From NCBI GenBank assembly GCA_944323825.1, contig CALUTY010000003.1:124001-188000 (forward strand): a stretch of 64,000 nucleotides of DNA, read 5' to 3'. This DNA comes from an uncultured Bacteroidales bacterium. Its GTDB lineage: Bacteria > Bacteroidota > Bacteroidia > Bacteroidales > UBA932. The position numbers and the translations under genes are program-made. The number at the start of each line of letters is the position of its first letter. The stretch's first letter is position 1. Under the pieces are notes generated by a model that was not told the DNA's origin, searched no databases, and was given only the letters and a program-made list of their open reading frames with translations. Positions 1 to 8,602 of this stretch are shown piece by piece.

Positions 1-1206
1 GAACCTGCTCCCCGCCACCACAGCCACTGCAAGATTTATCACATCGACAGCGACTTCAGAAAACAGCTCTGTCCCCCTTATCACATACCTCATGTCAGCA
101 GAGCATTTGATGTCGGAAAACATGGCCGCTGACATCAACAGAGAATCCTTTCCCATGCCTGGAAGCATGGTTCCCGACTGGGCGTAACAGGTGACCGAAG
201 CCTGTCCGTCCTGCCCGAAATACCCTATGTTGACAGCCGGGACCAATGACAGCGGAGCATCCCTGTCCCCGTATATCTGCTCCCTCGTCCCCTCGGCAGC
301 CAAGAAAGAGGATATCGTGAACCTTCCTGCCGAGAAGTCCGCCGCAAGTCCGCGAAAGGTTCCTTCTCCTGAATATGACCTGTACGGGGATAGCCCGGAA
401 GGACGCCTTGAATATGACTCCGGAGCAGAAAGCCCGCCCATCGAAAAGCCGCTCCACAAGGCGAGTCCCTGTCCGAAACGGGCATTGAAATCCCCGGCGA
501 TGACCTTTCCGAGCTTTCCTCTCCCGTAGCAGGTGACATTGAAGGAAGACACCTCGGGAGGGAAAAGCGGATTGCCATAGCCGGTCCTGCCTGTCAGATT
601 GACTTCGACACGGTCATTTATTTCCAGTCCGTACTTGAATGCATAGCTGTGCTCATATTCCTCCCGCTCCTTTTTCCGTGCCCCATACCGCAGAGTAAGA
701 GAATTGGATACATACCCGGGAGCATCCGATGATCGCCCCGGAAGGGCATCCGAGTCAAACGAAATGAAATGCGAAAGCGCAGCGGCATACTCCCTGCCGA
801 AACCGTCCACCGCAGCAAGCTCCGCAAGGGAGAGTATGTCCCCGGACCTGCTCCTGTAGTCCAACAGCGAAGCGACCTGGTACTGGGAGAAAAGACCGCT
901 GTCCAAAAGTCTGCTGCGTGTCGCCGTATTGATGCATACCGGTGATGCCATAAAGGAATACATCTCCTCCACAAAACTCTCATCAAGATCCTCCGGGTCC
1001 GAAACTCCGGCGATATGCATCATTGCCGCATACGGCTCCGTTTCCGACTGTGCGTATGCGGGACTTCTGCACATTCCCGCCGCCAGCATGACTGCCAAAA
1101 GCCTCAAGACCACGCTCCCCGCACATCCATGCCCCTGCAAAACGGAAATTCCGCCAGACACATCCAGGACAAACCCGTCCGTCGGTCCTTTTCCCTCTTT
1201 CTTCAT
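1..1206 (-). CDS. Helix-hairpin-helix (ComEA-like) outer-membrane barrel protein, 3' end outside the window
   Basis: The frame is open on the minus strand from 1206 to base 1, giving the first 402 residues of a protein that leaves the window. A long N-region is followed by a signal-like hydrophobic stretch (residues 33-52, ending SPAYA). Residues about 88-140 match a helix-hairpin-helix pair (CINTATRSRLLDSG, then SLAELAAVDGFG) like that of ComEA and its Bacteroidetes relatives. After this come alternating strands rich in Tyr, Gly and Phe (RYGARKK, YGRGKLG, DFNARFGQGLALWSG) that suggest a beta-barrel. An ATG also exists at 1212, but AGGAGG lies only two bases before it and eight bases before the ATG at 1206, so 1206 is preferred. 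I know this architecture from Bacteroidales proteins of unknown role; DNA uptake should not be assumed from the HHH motif. Confidence 0.8.
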   Translation of the reverse strand, partial: MKKEGKGPTDGFVLDVSGGISVLQGHGCAGSVVLRLLAVMLAAGMCRSPAYAQSETEPYAAMMHIAGVSDPEDLDESFVEEMYSFMASPVCINTATRSRLLDSGLFSQYQVASLLDYRSRSGDILSLAELAAVDGFGREYAAALSHFISFDSDALPGRSSDAPGYVSNSLTLRYGARKKEREEYEHSYAFKYGLEINDRVEVNLTGRTGYGNPLFPPEVSSFNVTCYGRGKLGKVIAGDFNARFGQGLALWSGFSMGGLSAPESYSRRPSGLSPYRSYSGEGTFRGLAADFSAGRFTISSFLAAEGTREQIYGDRDAPLSLVPAVNIGYFGQDGQASVTCYAQSGTMLPGMGKDSLLMSAAMFSDIKCSADMRYVIRGTELFSEVAVDVINLAVAVVAGSRF

Positions 1207-1482
1207 TTCCATATCCTCCTTCTCATTTCAATCCGTCTCTACATCAGGCAGTCATCCTATCCTTATGTCTGGATCTTCTCCTGCCCGTCATTCAAGTCCG
1301 CTACATACTGCATGATGAAGTGTATCCGCCGTCTTCATTCCCCAGCCATTCCGACCTGGCCAGACCTGCAGCACCAATGTCATCCGGTTCAAAACTACAA
1401 CATTTTCCAGCCGGGAATCTTCCGGAATATGTTGTTTTACTTTTTTATTATAAAACTTTTTCTCTTTTTATATGTTTTATGT

Positions 1483-1490
1483 TATTTTTG
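1483..1490 (+). promoter_or_regulatory. -7 box of the hpt promoter
   Basis: TATTTTTG fits the Bacteroidetes consensus TAnnTTTG and lies 23 bases before the hpt start codon. The 307-base divergent gap (1207-1513) holds this box in an AT-rich tract and an AGGAGG for the opposite gene. I see no other gene in it. Confidence 0.6.
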
Positions 1491-1513
1491 CGAATTCATA
1501 AAATCAAGACCTG

Positions 1514-2062
1514 ATGGAAAGAGTCAGACTATACGACAAGACATTCAAGACCTTCATCCCTCACGAGAGGATAATGGAAGCCATTGACAGGACTGCTGCA
1601 AAGATAAACGAAGACTTCCGGGGATGTACAGACAACCCTGTGCTGCTCTGCGTGCTGAACGGGTCCATCATGTTCACTGCAGAACTGATGCAGAGGCTCG
1701 AATTCAACTGCGAACTCGTGTCCACCAAGCTCACATCATATCAGGGCACAGGCTCGACAGGCAAGGTGAAGCAGGCAATGGGCCTGACTGCGGACATAGC
1801 AGGGAAACGGGTCATAATCGTCGAAGACATAGTGGACACCGGCAACACCATCGTTGAACTCAAGAAAATACTTGCCGGCCACGGGGCAGCCGAATCCAAG
1901 GTGTGCACTCTCCTCTTCAAGCCGGACTCATACACGAAGGACATCCCCCTCGACTATGTGGCGATGGAGATCCCAAACGACTTCATCGTCGGCTTCGGTC
2001 TTGACTACAACGAACTGGGCCGGAACCTGAAGGACATCTATGTCCTTGATGAAGAAGCATGA
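1514..2062 (+). CDS. hpt: Hypoxanthine phosphoribosyltransferase
   Basis: Converts hypoxanthine or guanine plus PRPP to IMP or GMP in cytosolic purine salvage. The protein has 182 residues, the usual length. The PRPP-binding loop is clear at VIIVEDIVDTGNTI, with the acidic pair preceding the DTGNT turn, and an N-terminal CVLNGSIMF stretch forms the second PRPP contact. The start is the ATG at 1514, just downstream of a -7 box. The next gene, adk, begins 77 bases later on the same strand, so both genes work in purine nucleotide metabolism and may be co-transcribed. Nothing is missing. Confidence 0.95.
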   Translation: MERVRLYDKTFKTFIPHERIMEAIDRTAAKINEDFRGCTDNPVLLCVLNGSIMFTAELMQRLEFNCELVSTKLTSYQGTGSTGKVKQAMGLTADIAGKRVIIVEDIVDTGNTIVELKKILAGHGAAESKVCTLLFKPDSYTKDIPLDYVAMEIPNDFIVGFGLDYNELGRNLKDIYVLDEEA

Positions 2063-2139
2063 AAGAATGCTTCAGAGCCGGAATTCCCAGACCGGGACGG
2101 AACATACGACGGACTATACATACATAAAAATGTAACGAC

Positions 2140-2712
2140 ATGAAATATTTTATTCTTTTCGGGCCTCCGGGAGCAGGCAAAGGCACCCAGGCCACGGCAA
2201 TGGTTGAAAAATACAATCTCCGCCACATATCCACCGGCGCCCTCCTCCGCAAGGAAATTGCCGCCGGATCAGAGCTCGGACTCAAGGCAAAGGCCCTCAT
2301 CGATGCCGGCGAACTGGTCCCTGACGAAATTGTGGAAGGCATGATAGAATCCGAATTCAGGACAGTGAAGGATGTGGCAGGCTTCCTGCTCGACGGCTTC
2401 CCGAGGAACACCACACAGGCCGAACACCTTGACGCCATCCTCGCCAAGACAGATGACAATGTCACCTCCGTGGTTTCAATCATGATCCCGGACGGTACCA
2501 TCAAGGAGCGCATCCGCCACAGGGCAGCCATAGAGGGCCGTGCCGACGATGCCAGCGAAGAGACCATCAACAACAGGATCGCCACCTACCACGACAAGAC
2601 CGAACCTCTTGTAGACTACTACAAAAAGTCCGGCAAATACAATGAAGTGGACGGCCTCGGCACCATAGAAGAAGTACGCGACAAGATCTTCAGCCTGATG
2701 GACAGGTTCTGA
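2140..2712 (+). CDS. adk: Adenylate kinase
   Basis: Interconverts ATP and AMP with two ADP in the cytosol. The P-loop GPPGAGKGTQA sits at residues 8-18, the AMP-binding segment follows (HISTGALLRKEI), and DGFPRN is present near residue 85. The protein has 190 residues: the LID is of the short type, without the four zinc-binding cysteines of long bacterial forms, as expected for Bacteroidales. It follows hpt and precedes obgE, both on the same strand. A strong hairpin after the stop probably ends or attenuates the hpt-adk transcript. Confidence 0.96.
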   Translation: MKYFILFGPPGAGKGTQATAMVEKYNLRHISTGALLRKEIAAGSELGLKAKALIDAGELVPDEIVEGMIESEFRTVKDVAGFLLDGFPRNTTQAEHLDAILAKTDDNVTSVVSIMIPDGTIKERIRHRAAIEGRADDASEETINNRIATYHDKTEPLVDYYKKSGKYNEVDGLGTIEEVRDKIFSLMDRF

Positions 2713-2745
2713 ATCTGTCGGAGGAGATATTTTGAAACACGAAGA

Positions 2746-2784
2746 CAAACTCCGGGACCGGATCATATCCGGCTCCGGAGTTTG
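2746..2784 (+). terminator. Hairpin between adk and obgE, possible terminator
   Basis: A perfect 10-base stem, CAAACTCCGG against CCGGAGTTTG, encloses a small inner stem GGAT/ATCC. There is no U-tract, so termination is unproven. The 3' arm ends in TTTG at the spacing expected for the -33 element of the obgE promoter, so the hairpin and that promoter overlap. Confidence 0.5.
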
Positions 2785-2807
2785 CGTTGATATTCCATGA
2801 TTTTCGC

Positions 2808-2815
2808 TATCTTTG
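2808..2815 (+). promoter_or_regulatory. -7 box of the obgE promoter
   Basis: TATCTTTG is an exact TAnnTTTG match. A TTTG lies 23 bases upstream at 2781-2784 as a possible -33 element, and the obgE ATG is 22 bases downstream. Confidence 0.65.
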
Positions 2816-2836
2816 CGGCTCGTTAAGAGAAATTTT

Positions 2837-3829
2837 ATGGCGGACAGCAATTTCATAGACTACGTAAAGATTTTCTGTGCTTCCGGGAACGGAGGGGCAG
2901 GGTCAATGCATCTGAGGAGGGAGAAATACATCCCGAAGGGAGGGCCGGACGGAGGCGACGGAGGACGCGGAGGGCATATCATCCTGAGGGCCAATCCGCA
3001 GTTCTGGACACTCATACACCTGAAATACAGAAAGCATATAAAGGCGGAGCATGGAGGGGCAGGAAGCGGACAGCTGTGCAAGGGAAAAAACGGAGAGGAC
3101 ATATATCTGGATGTGCCGCTCGGGACCGTGGCAAAGGATGCGGAAACCGGGGAGGTGTTGTTTGAGCTTGTAGAGCCGGGAGAGGAAAGGATACTGGTGC
3201 GGGGCGGCCGCGGAGGACTCGGCAACAACAATTTCAAGTCGGCCACCAACCAGACGCCGCGCTATGCCCAGCCGGGAGAGCCGGGCCAGGAAGGATGGTT
3301 CATCCTTGAACTGAAGATTCTTGCGGATGTCGGACTTGTGGGTTTCCCGAATGCAGGGAAATCCACTCTCCTGTCAAAGGTTTCAGCAGCAAGGCCGAAG
3401 ATAGCAGACTATGCATTCACCACGCTGGAGCCGAATCTCGGCATCGTGAGCTACTATGACGACCAGTCGTTCGTTATGGCTGACATCCCGGGCATCATTG
3501 AGGGGGCACACGAAGGCAAGGGCATAGGACTGCGCTTTCTCAGGCACATAGAAAGGAACTCCATCCTGCTTTTCATGGTGCCGGCTGATGCGGATGACAT
3601 AAGCCGGGGATATGAAATCCTCCTGAACGAACTGAGGATGTACAATCCGGAACTCCTCGTGAAGGGCCGCGTGCTTGCCATAAGCAAGTCCGACATGCTC
3701 GATGAAAAGATGAAGGAGGAAATGGAGGCGGGACTTCCGGAGGGGATTCCGCATGTGTTCATATCGTCATTCACAGGTGAGGGGCTGAAGGAGCTGAAGG
3801 ACATGCTCTGGGAAACGCTGCACAAGTAA
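2837..3829 (+). CDS. obgE: Obg family GTPase (ribosome maturation)
   Basis: An essential GTPase associated with the large ribosomal subunit and stress signalling. The N-terminal Obg fold (residues 1-160) has its typical glycine-rich loops ([31 protein letters not shown]). The G domain follows with G1 GFPNAGKST at 169-177, G3 DIPG and G4 SKSD. The protein has 330 residues and lacks the long C-terminal OCT extension. The ATG at 2837 begins [13 protein letters not shown], the conserved Obg start; longer in-frame readings begin inside the promoter. Confidence 0.96.
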   Translation: MADSNFIDYVKIFCASGNGGAGSMHLRREKYIPKGGPDGGDGGRGGHIILRANPQFWTLIHLKYRKHIKAEHGGAGSGQLCKGKNGEDIYLDVPLGTVAKDAETGEVLFELVEPGEERILVRGGRGGLGNNNFKSATNQTPRYAQPGEPGQEGWFILELKILADVGLVGFPNAGKSTLLSKVSAARPKIADYAFTTLEPNLGIVSYYDDQSFVMADIPGIIEGAHEGKGIGLRFLRHIERNSILLFMVPADADDISRGYEILLNELRMYNPELLVKGRVLAISKSDMLDEKMKEEMEAGLPEGIPHVFISSFTGEGLKELKDMLWETLHK

Positions 3830-3907
3830 TAAACAGACCCTTTGGGGGTAATTATGCAAATAAGCATAATAAATAATCAGGATTAAGTAATTATATCCAT
3901 ATAAAAT

Positions 3908-4492
3908 ATGTTCTGGCAGAATATACATGACATTGACCAGCAGATAACATTGTTCATCAACAGTTTCCATTCGGCATGGTCGGACCCGGTAATGATGCTT
4001 TTCTCGCATGTGCGCATCTGGTTCCCGATGTACGGGATAATTGCAGCCCTCCTGTTCTGGAGGCTGGGGTGGAAAAAGGGACTGATCACGGTGCTGTCGT
4101 GTGTGCTCTGCGTTGTCCTGTGCGACCAGACTGCCAACCTTTTCAAGGACGGGATAGCGAGGCTCAGGCCTTGTCAGGACCAGGAAACCATCAGCATGGG
4201 ACTCTATATGCTTGAAACAGGAGGAGGACTTTACGGCTTCTTCTCGGGACATGCAGCCAATTCATTCGGCTTCGCAGTGTGCTCCACGATGGGTTTCCGC
4301 AACGACAAGAGGCTGAAATACAGAGGCTACGCCGCATGGATATTCTTTTGGGCATTCATGGTCAGCATCAGCCGCATCTTCGTCGGGAAGCATTATTTCG
4401 GTGATGTGCTTGTCGGCGCCATCTTCGGCACCCTGTTCGGGCTGCTCTGCGCATGGCTGGCACGCTTTGCGATAAGGAAGCTGGCAAAATAA
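3908..4492 (+). CDS. PAP2 family membrane phosphatase
   Basis: A membrane-bound lipid or undecaprenyl-diphosphate phosphatase of the PAP2 superfamily, 194 residues with about five membrane segments. All three signature parts are present: K-x6-RP (KDGIARLRP), the SGH core (FFSGHAANS) and SR-x5-H-x3-D (SRIFVGKHYFGD). The exact substrate cannot be told. It lies 78 bases after obgE and meets murF tail to tail 37 bases downstream, so a role in cell-envelope lipid recycling is plausible by context only. A small dyad (ATTATGC/GCATAAT, 3851-3870) lies upstream. Confidence 0.88.
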   Translation: MFWQNIHDIDQQITLFINSFHSAWSDPVMMLFSHVRIWFPMYGIIAALLFWRLGWKKGLITVLSCVLCVVLCDQTANLFKDGIARLRPCQDQETISMGLYMLETGGGLYGFFSGHAANSFGFAVCSTMGFRNDKRLKYRGYAAWIFFWAFMVSISRIFVGKHYFGDVLVGAIFGTLFGLLCAWLARFAIRKLAK

Positions 4493-4529
4493 ACCCAGAA
4501 CTACTCTGAGGAGCTTTGCTTCTATGGCA

Positions 4530-5945
4530 TTACAGAACCGGAATGACCTTTTCCATCCGGGTGCCGCGGGAGCCTTTCACAAGAATCATACAGCCGTCCA
4601 GCGGATTTGCTTCCAGCCACGAAGCAAGTTCATCGGATGTATTGAAATGAAACAGTGCACCTGTGGATTTGCTCTGCTCCAATGCTTTCCCGAACTCTTT
4701 TCCGACAAAGAATGCCTTGACTCCCATATTCTTGACTCTCGTCACAATGTCAAGATGCTCCTTTTCGGAAAAATCGCCAAGCTCCAGCATATCCCCGAGC
4801 ATCACGGCCTTGTCCGGTGCATTCAGCATTCCGAAATTGTCCAGGGCGGCATTCACGCTTGTCGGATTGGCATTATACGCATCCACTATGAGGGTATTCC
4901 GTCCTGTCCTCACAAGCTGGGAACGGTTGTTGGACGGGATATATGAAGCTATCGCTCCTGCAGCCTCCTGCAGTGAAATGCCGAATTCCTTTCCGACCGC
5001 AATGGCTGCCATCACATTATCGGCATTGTATGCCCCCACAAGATGGGTGACAATCTCCACTGCCGTCCCGTCCTCTGGTGAAGGCACGGTCATCTTCAGG
5101 AACGGACATCCGTCAGAAGCGGCATGCACAGTGACATTCTGATATTTCACCCCGTATGGAATCGTCAGCAGGTCAGGCCTCTCGGAAGCCATCTTGCACA
5201 GATCAGGATTGTCCACATTCAGGAAAGCCTTGTCCGCAGTCCTTTGGATATAGTCGTACAACTCCCCTTTCGTCTTCATCACTCCCTCGAAAGAACCGAA
5301 GCCGAGCAGGTGGCATCGTCCCACATTGGTTATCAGACCATAATTCGGCAGGGCAACCGACACCAGTTCCTTTATGTCCCCCGGATGGCTCGCCCCCATC
5401 TCCACTACGGCAATCTGTGTTTCAGAATTGATTTTCAGCAAGGTAAGCGGAACGCCGATGCTGTTGTTGAGATTGCCTTCTGTTGCCGTCACACGGTATT
5501 TCACTGAAAGGACAGTCTTTATCAGCTCCTTTGTGGTCGTCTTGCCGTTCGTGCCGGTAAGTCCTATGACTGTCAACGGTTTCCCGTCCACGAATGTCGT
5601 CGACCTGTGATACCTGGCCAGCTCCTGCAGAGCCAGAAGCGTGTCCGGCACGGGTATCACCTTTCCGTCATACGGATTCCCGGCCCCGGCAGACACTGCA
5701 ACAGAGTCCACGCTGCCTGCAACAGACTGCTGTGTCATCTCGGGGCAACAGCTCTTTGCTACCTCAGAACACTCTGACACCACCGCATATGCAGCCCCTG
5801 CGTCAAGAGCCTTCAAGGCATATTCATTTCCGTCAAAATTCTCCCCTTTCAAGGCAAAGAACATCTCTCCGCCTTTCACCGCACGGCTGTCAGTCGTGAC
5901 ACTGCCGCATTCCCTGAATTTATTATATAATTCCTGAATATTCAT
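4530..5945 (-). CDS. murF: UDP-MurNAc-tripeptide--D-Ala-D-Ala ligase
   Basis: Adds D-Ala-D-Ala to the UDP-MurNAc tripeptide, the last cytosolic step of peptidoglycan precursor synthesis. The Mur ligase P-loop GLTGTNGKTTTKE is at residues 128-140, followed by EMGASHPGDI, NRSQ, YNANPTSV and LGDMLELG. The start is the ATG at 5945 (MNIQELYNKF), 19 bases after the dut stop; a longer reading would run through dut. The protein has 471 residues. About 38 of these (58-95) form a Ser/Ala/Val-rich insert in the N-terminal domain that most MurF proteins lack. It is likely co-transcribed with dut. Confidence 0.94.
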   Translation of the reverse strand: MNIQELYNKFRECGSVTTDSRAVKGGEMFFALKGENFDGNEYALKALDAGAAYAVVSECSEVAKSCCPEMTQQSVAGSVDSVAVSAGAGNPYDGKVIPVPDTLLALQELARYHRSTTFVDGKPLTVIGLTGTNGKTTTKELIKTVLSVKYRVTATEGNLNNSIGVPLTLLKINSETQIAVVEMGASHPGDIKELVSVALPNYGLITNVGRCHLLGFGSFEGVMKTKGELYDYIQRTADKAFLNVDNPDLCKMASERPDLLTIPYGVKYQNVTVHAASDGCPFLKMTVPSPEDGTAVEIVTHLVGAYNADNVMAAIAVGKEFGISLQEAAGAIASYIPSNNRSQLVRTGRNTLIVDAYNANPTSVNAALDNFGMLNAPDKAVMLGDMLELGDFSEKEHLDIVTRVKNMGVKAFFVGKEFGKALEQSKSTGALFHFNTSDELASWLEANPLDGCMILVKGSRGTRMEKVIPVL

Positions 5946-5964
5946 TTCCAATAGATTTTCCGGA

Positions 5965-6399
5965 CTACCTGCCGGTGCTCCCGAACCCGCCTTCTCCCCT
6001 CTCCGTGCCGTCAAGAGTCTCAACCTCTTCCCATTCAATCTTTTCATACCTTGAGACCACCATCTGCGCTATCCTTTCCCCGGGATTTATCACAAACGGC
6101 TCTTCAGAAAGATTCACCAGTATCACCTTTATCTCTCCCCTGTAGTCGGCATCTATCGTCCCGGGAGCATTCAGCACAGTCACCCCGTGCTTTGCCGCAA
6201 GCCCGCTCCTCGGCCGCACCTGCGCCTCCATCCCTTCAGGAAGCGCGATGCGTATTCCCGTAGGCACCATGGTCCTCTGGAGCGGCCCGAGAGTCACAGG
6301 CGCTTCGATGTCCGCCTTCAGATCCATCCCGGCAGAGTATTCCGTAGCATAAGAAGGAGCCGGATATGCCGACTCATTGATAATTTTCACCTTCATCAT
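5965..6399 (-). CDS. dut: dUTP diphosphatase
   Basis: Hydrolyses dUTP to dUMP, keeping uracil out of DNA and supplying thymidylate synthesis. The trimeric dUTPase motifs are in order: AGMDLKAD (1), [12 protein letters not shown] (2), [11 protein letters not shown] (3), RIAQMVV (4), and the C-terminal arm [11 protein letters not shown] (5). The length of 144 residues is standard. Two adjacent ATGs at 6399 and 6396 are possible; the first is used here. Transcription probably starts at the divergent -7 box near 6478-6485. murF follows after 19 bases. Confidence 0.96.
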   Translation of the reverse strand: MMKVKIINESAYPAPSYATEYSAGMDLKADIEAPVTLGPLQRTMVPTGIRIALPEGMEAQVRPRSGLAAKHGVTVLNAPGTIDADYRGEIKVILVNLSEEPFVINPGERIAQMVVSRYEKIEWEEVETLDGTERGEGGFGSTGR

Positions 6400-6477
6400 T
6401 TTGCATGAAACTTATGGCAGCACAGACTTCCAACGCATATGAAATGCCCGGCCGCCAAAATCATCGCGAATTTAAGA

Positions 6478-6515
6478 CAAAATTATTGCATATTAAAATA
6501 AAATGTCTACCTTTG
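6478..6515. promoter_or_regulatory. Divergent promoters for dut (-) and tRNA-Ala (+)
   Basis: On the minus strand TAATTTTG (6478-6485) fits TAnnTTTG and faces dut. On the plus strand TACCTTTG (6508-6515) has a TTG at 6485-6487, about 20 bases upstream, and faces the tRNA gene. The minus -7 box and the plus -33 element touch, so the two promoters share DNA and may compete. Confidence 0.6.
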
Positions 6516-6550
6516 CAATCCCATTCAGCATGGGGCAGTTCTTTTGACTC

Positions 6551-6624
6551 GGGGGTATAGCTCAGTTGGCTAGAGCACCTGCTTTGCAAGCAGGGGGTCG
6601 TCGGTTCGACTCCGTCTACCTCCA
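6551..6624 (+). tRNA. tRNA-Ala (anticodon TGC)
   Basis: A 74-base cloverleaf can be drawn: acceptor GGGGGTA/TACCTCC with one G-T pair, D arm GCTC...GAGC, anticodon stem CCTGC/GCAGG around loop TTTGCAA, five-base variable loop, T loop TTCGACT and discriminator A. The acceptor carries a G-T pair at the third position, the hallmark recognised by alanyl-tRNA synthetase. CCA is not encoded. The T stem GTCGG/CCGTC contains one T-T mismatch. Confidence 0.95.
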
Positions 6625-6630
6625 CATTAT

Positions 6631-6660
6631 GGCAGCTACAGCAATGTGGCTGCCTTTTTT
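6631..6660 (+). terminator. Terminator after tRNA-Ala
   Basis: GGCAGC and GCTGCC form a stem around a 12-base loop and are followed by six T, starting seven bases after the tRNA. Confidence 0.85.
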
Positions 6661-6691
6661 GTCTTTATCCGCCTTGTTTTAATGCCTTTTT

Positions 6692-8425
6692 TCACATTAT
6701 CCTGATGAAGTCCAGAATGTCCGATGCATTCATTGATTCCATTCCTTTTTCCGATGCAGCCCTGTCCCCTGCCCTGCCATGTAACCATACTCCGAGAATG
6801 GCGGAAGCAATTGAATCATAGCCACGAGCGGCAAGTCCGGCAATGAGTCCGGTGAGGATGTCGCCGCTTCCTCCCTTGGCCATGCCCGGATTCCCGGTCA
6901 TGTTGAAGAAACATTTTCCGTCAGGAATGCAGATCATGGTATGGGCTCCCTTCACGACTATGACGGAAGATAATTTCCGGGACAATGCCCTCACCAGCAT
7001 TATCTTGTGCATATCATTATGCCACGGGTACAGGCTGCCGGGAATGTCATGACGGACATGGACGGCAGCATCGGCAGGAATACTCTCCGTGACATCCCCT
7101 GCACTTATGAATCCGGACGCCAATGCAGACCTCAAAAGCCTGGCAAGCTCCCCGATATGCGGTGTCAGCACTGCCCCGGCAGGAATTTTTCTGAACATGT
7201 CAGGATGAGCCGAAATCATGTTCAGGGCATCCGCATCAAGGACAAGCGTCTTGATATGCGGCTCGAATGCGCCTGTCCTGGCGAAAGTCCGGCAGTTGCC
7301 TCCGGAAAAGAAGTCCAGCAAGGCCCCGAGAGCCTGTACGCTCTCATGCTTCTGGCCGAGACCCGGACCAGCCGCAACGGATGAATACCGGGACAGATTG
7401 TCCGGAAGCGACGAGAAGACGGAAGAAGGGTCGCATGAAACTATGGCGGAAGGATGTGTGATATGGATCACCTGCCTCTCCTGCCCGGGAATGCGTACCG
7501 TCACCAGGCCGCAGCCGGACTTCAGTGCCGCACCCGTACTGAGGACCGCCGCCCCCATCATGCCGCATGACCCGGCTATCACAAGTGCATGACCATGTGT
7601 CCCCTTGTTGTCAAACTCATTCCTCGGCTTGAGCAGGAAGCGTATCATATCCGCATCGACAGCCTCATAACCGGACACGGCTTCCTTTATGAAATCCCTG
7701 TCAAGTCCGATGTGCACCACGCTCAGGCGGCCGGCATATTTTCCGCTCTCCGGGAGGAGCAGGGACAGTTTGGGAAATTCTATGGCAATGGTCCTGTCCG
7801 CTGCCACGAAATCGCACGGATGCCCGTCTTCCGGCTCTGTCGGCATACCTGACGGCATGTCTATGGAAATTACTTTCCGGCACAGTGATGAAACGGAATT
7901 AACAAGCCTCACCGCGCTGCTGACCGGTTCCTTGACCGCGCCCCTGACACCGGTTCCCAGCATGGCATCTATAATCACTGTGTTACGGTTGAACAGGCCG
8001 CCGTATGACCCCAGGACCTTCCCTTCATGGAAGACATACTTTCTCACAGATGACGGAAGACGCTCCAGATTTGCCCTGCATTCTTCTGAAAGCCGCGACT
8101 CATAGCCTACAGTCACCACCGAAACGCGCCTGGAAGTGCCATATTTCCGAGCAAGCAGCCTCGCCACGGCAAGCCCGTCGCCCCCGTTGTTGCCTTTCCC
8201 TACAAAAATCACATAGTCCGGCACGGCATCAGCCTCCGCACACTGACATGCACGGGAAGCCTTCCCGCCTTCACATATATAGGCATACTCAATACTGTCT
8301 TCAGTGATTATCTCCTCCGCAAGGGCCGCAGCCGCCCTCTCCATAAGGTCCAGGCTTGACACCGGTTCATTTTCAATTGTATGCAGGTCAGCCTGACGGA
8401 TGTCCTCCCCTGTCAGAATTTTCAT
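6692..8425 (-). CDS. nnr: Bifunctional NAD(P)H-hydrate epimerase/dehydratase
   Basis: Repairs hydrated NADH and NADPH: the N-terminal YjeF_N half epimerises the R hydrate and the C-terminal ribokinase-like half dehydrates the S hydrate using ADP. The 577-residue length suits a two-domain protein. The first domain shows FVGKGNNGGDGLAVARLL and the second GSCGMMGAAVLS, LTPHIGEL and the kinase-like GNPGMAKGGSGDILTG near the C-terminus. Its end faces the tRNA terminator region. Two small inserts (around residues 48-66 and 450-475) lengthen it relative to typical forms. Confidence 0.95.
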   Translation of the reverse strand: MKILTGEDIRQADLHTIENEPVSSLDLMERAAAALAEEIITEDSIEYAYICEGGKASRACQCAEADAVPDYVIFVGKGNNGGDGLAVARLLARKYGTSRRVSVVTVGYESRLSEECRANLERLPSSVRKYVFHEGKVLGSYGGLFNRNTVIIDAMLGTGVRGAVKEPVSSAVRLVNSVSSLCRKVISIDMPSGMPTEPEDGHPCDFVAADRTIAIEFPKLSLLLPESGKYAGRLSVVHIGLDRDFIKEAVSGYEAVDADMIRFLLKPRNEFDNKGTHGHALVIAGSCGMMGAAVLSTGAALKSGCGLVTVRIPGQERQVIHITHPSAIVSCDPSSVFSSLPDNLSRYSSVAAGPGLGQKHESVQALGALLDFFSGGNCRTFARTGAFEPHIKTLVLDADALNMISAHPDMFRKIPAGAVLTPHIGELARLLRSALASGFISAGDVTESIPADAAVHVRHDIPGSLYPWHNDMHKIMLVRALSRKLSSVIVVKGAHTMICIPDGKCFFNMTGNPGMAKGGSGDILTGLIAGLAARGYDSIASAILGVWLHGRAGDRAASEKGMESMNASDILDFIRIM

Positions 8426-8509
8426 GATTGGAAATATTTCTTCGAAATCCGATTATCCTCCAATATACGGAAAAATATAAAAGAATGTACCACCTCGGAA
8501 AAAATATTT

Positions 8510-8517
8510 TATTTTTG
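8510..8517 (+). promoter_or_regulatory. -7 box of the SotB-like transporter gene
   Basis: TATTTTTG fits TAnnTTTG, 85 bases before the ATG at 8603, implying a leader of about 80 bases. The 177-base gap 8426-8602 otherwise shows nothing recognisable. Confidence 0.55.
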
Positions 8518-8602
8518 CGCCCGTTTTTCCGGGAAACAATTCACGAAAGACGGCACATTCACGGAGAAACAGGATTTAACGGACTGACAAACTGACAAGA
8601 AA

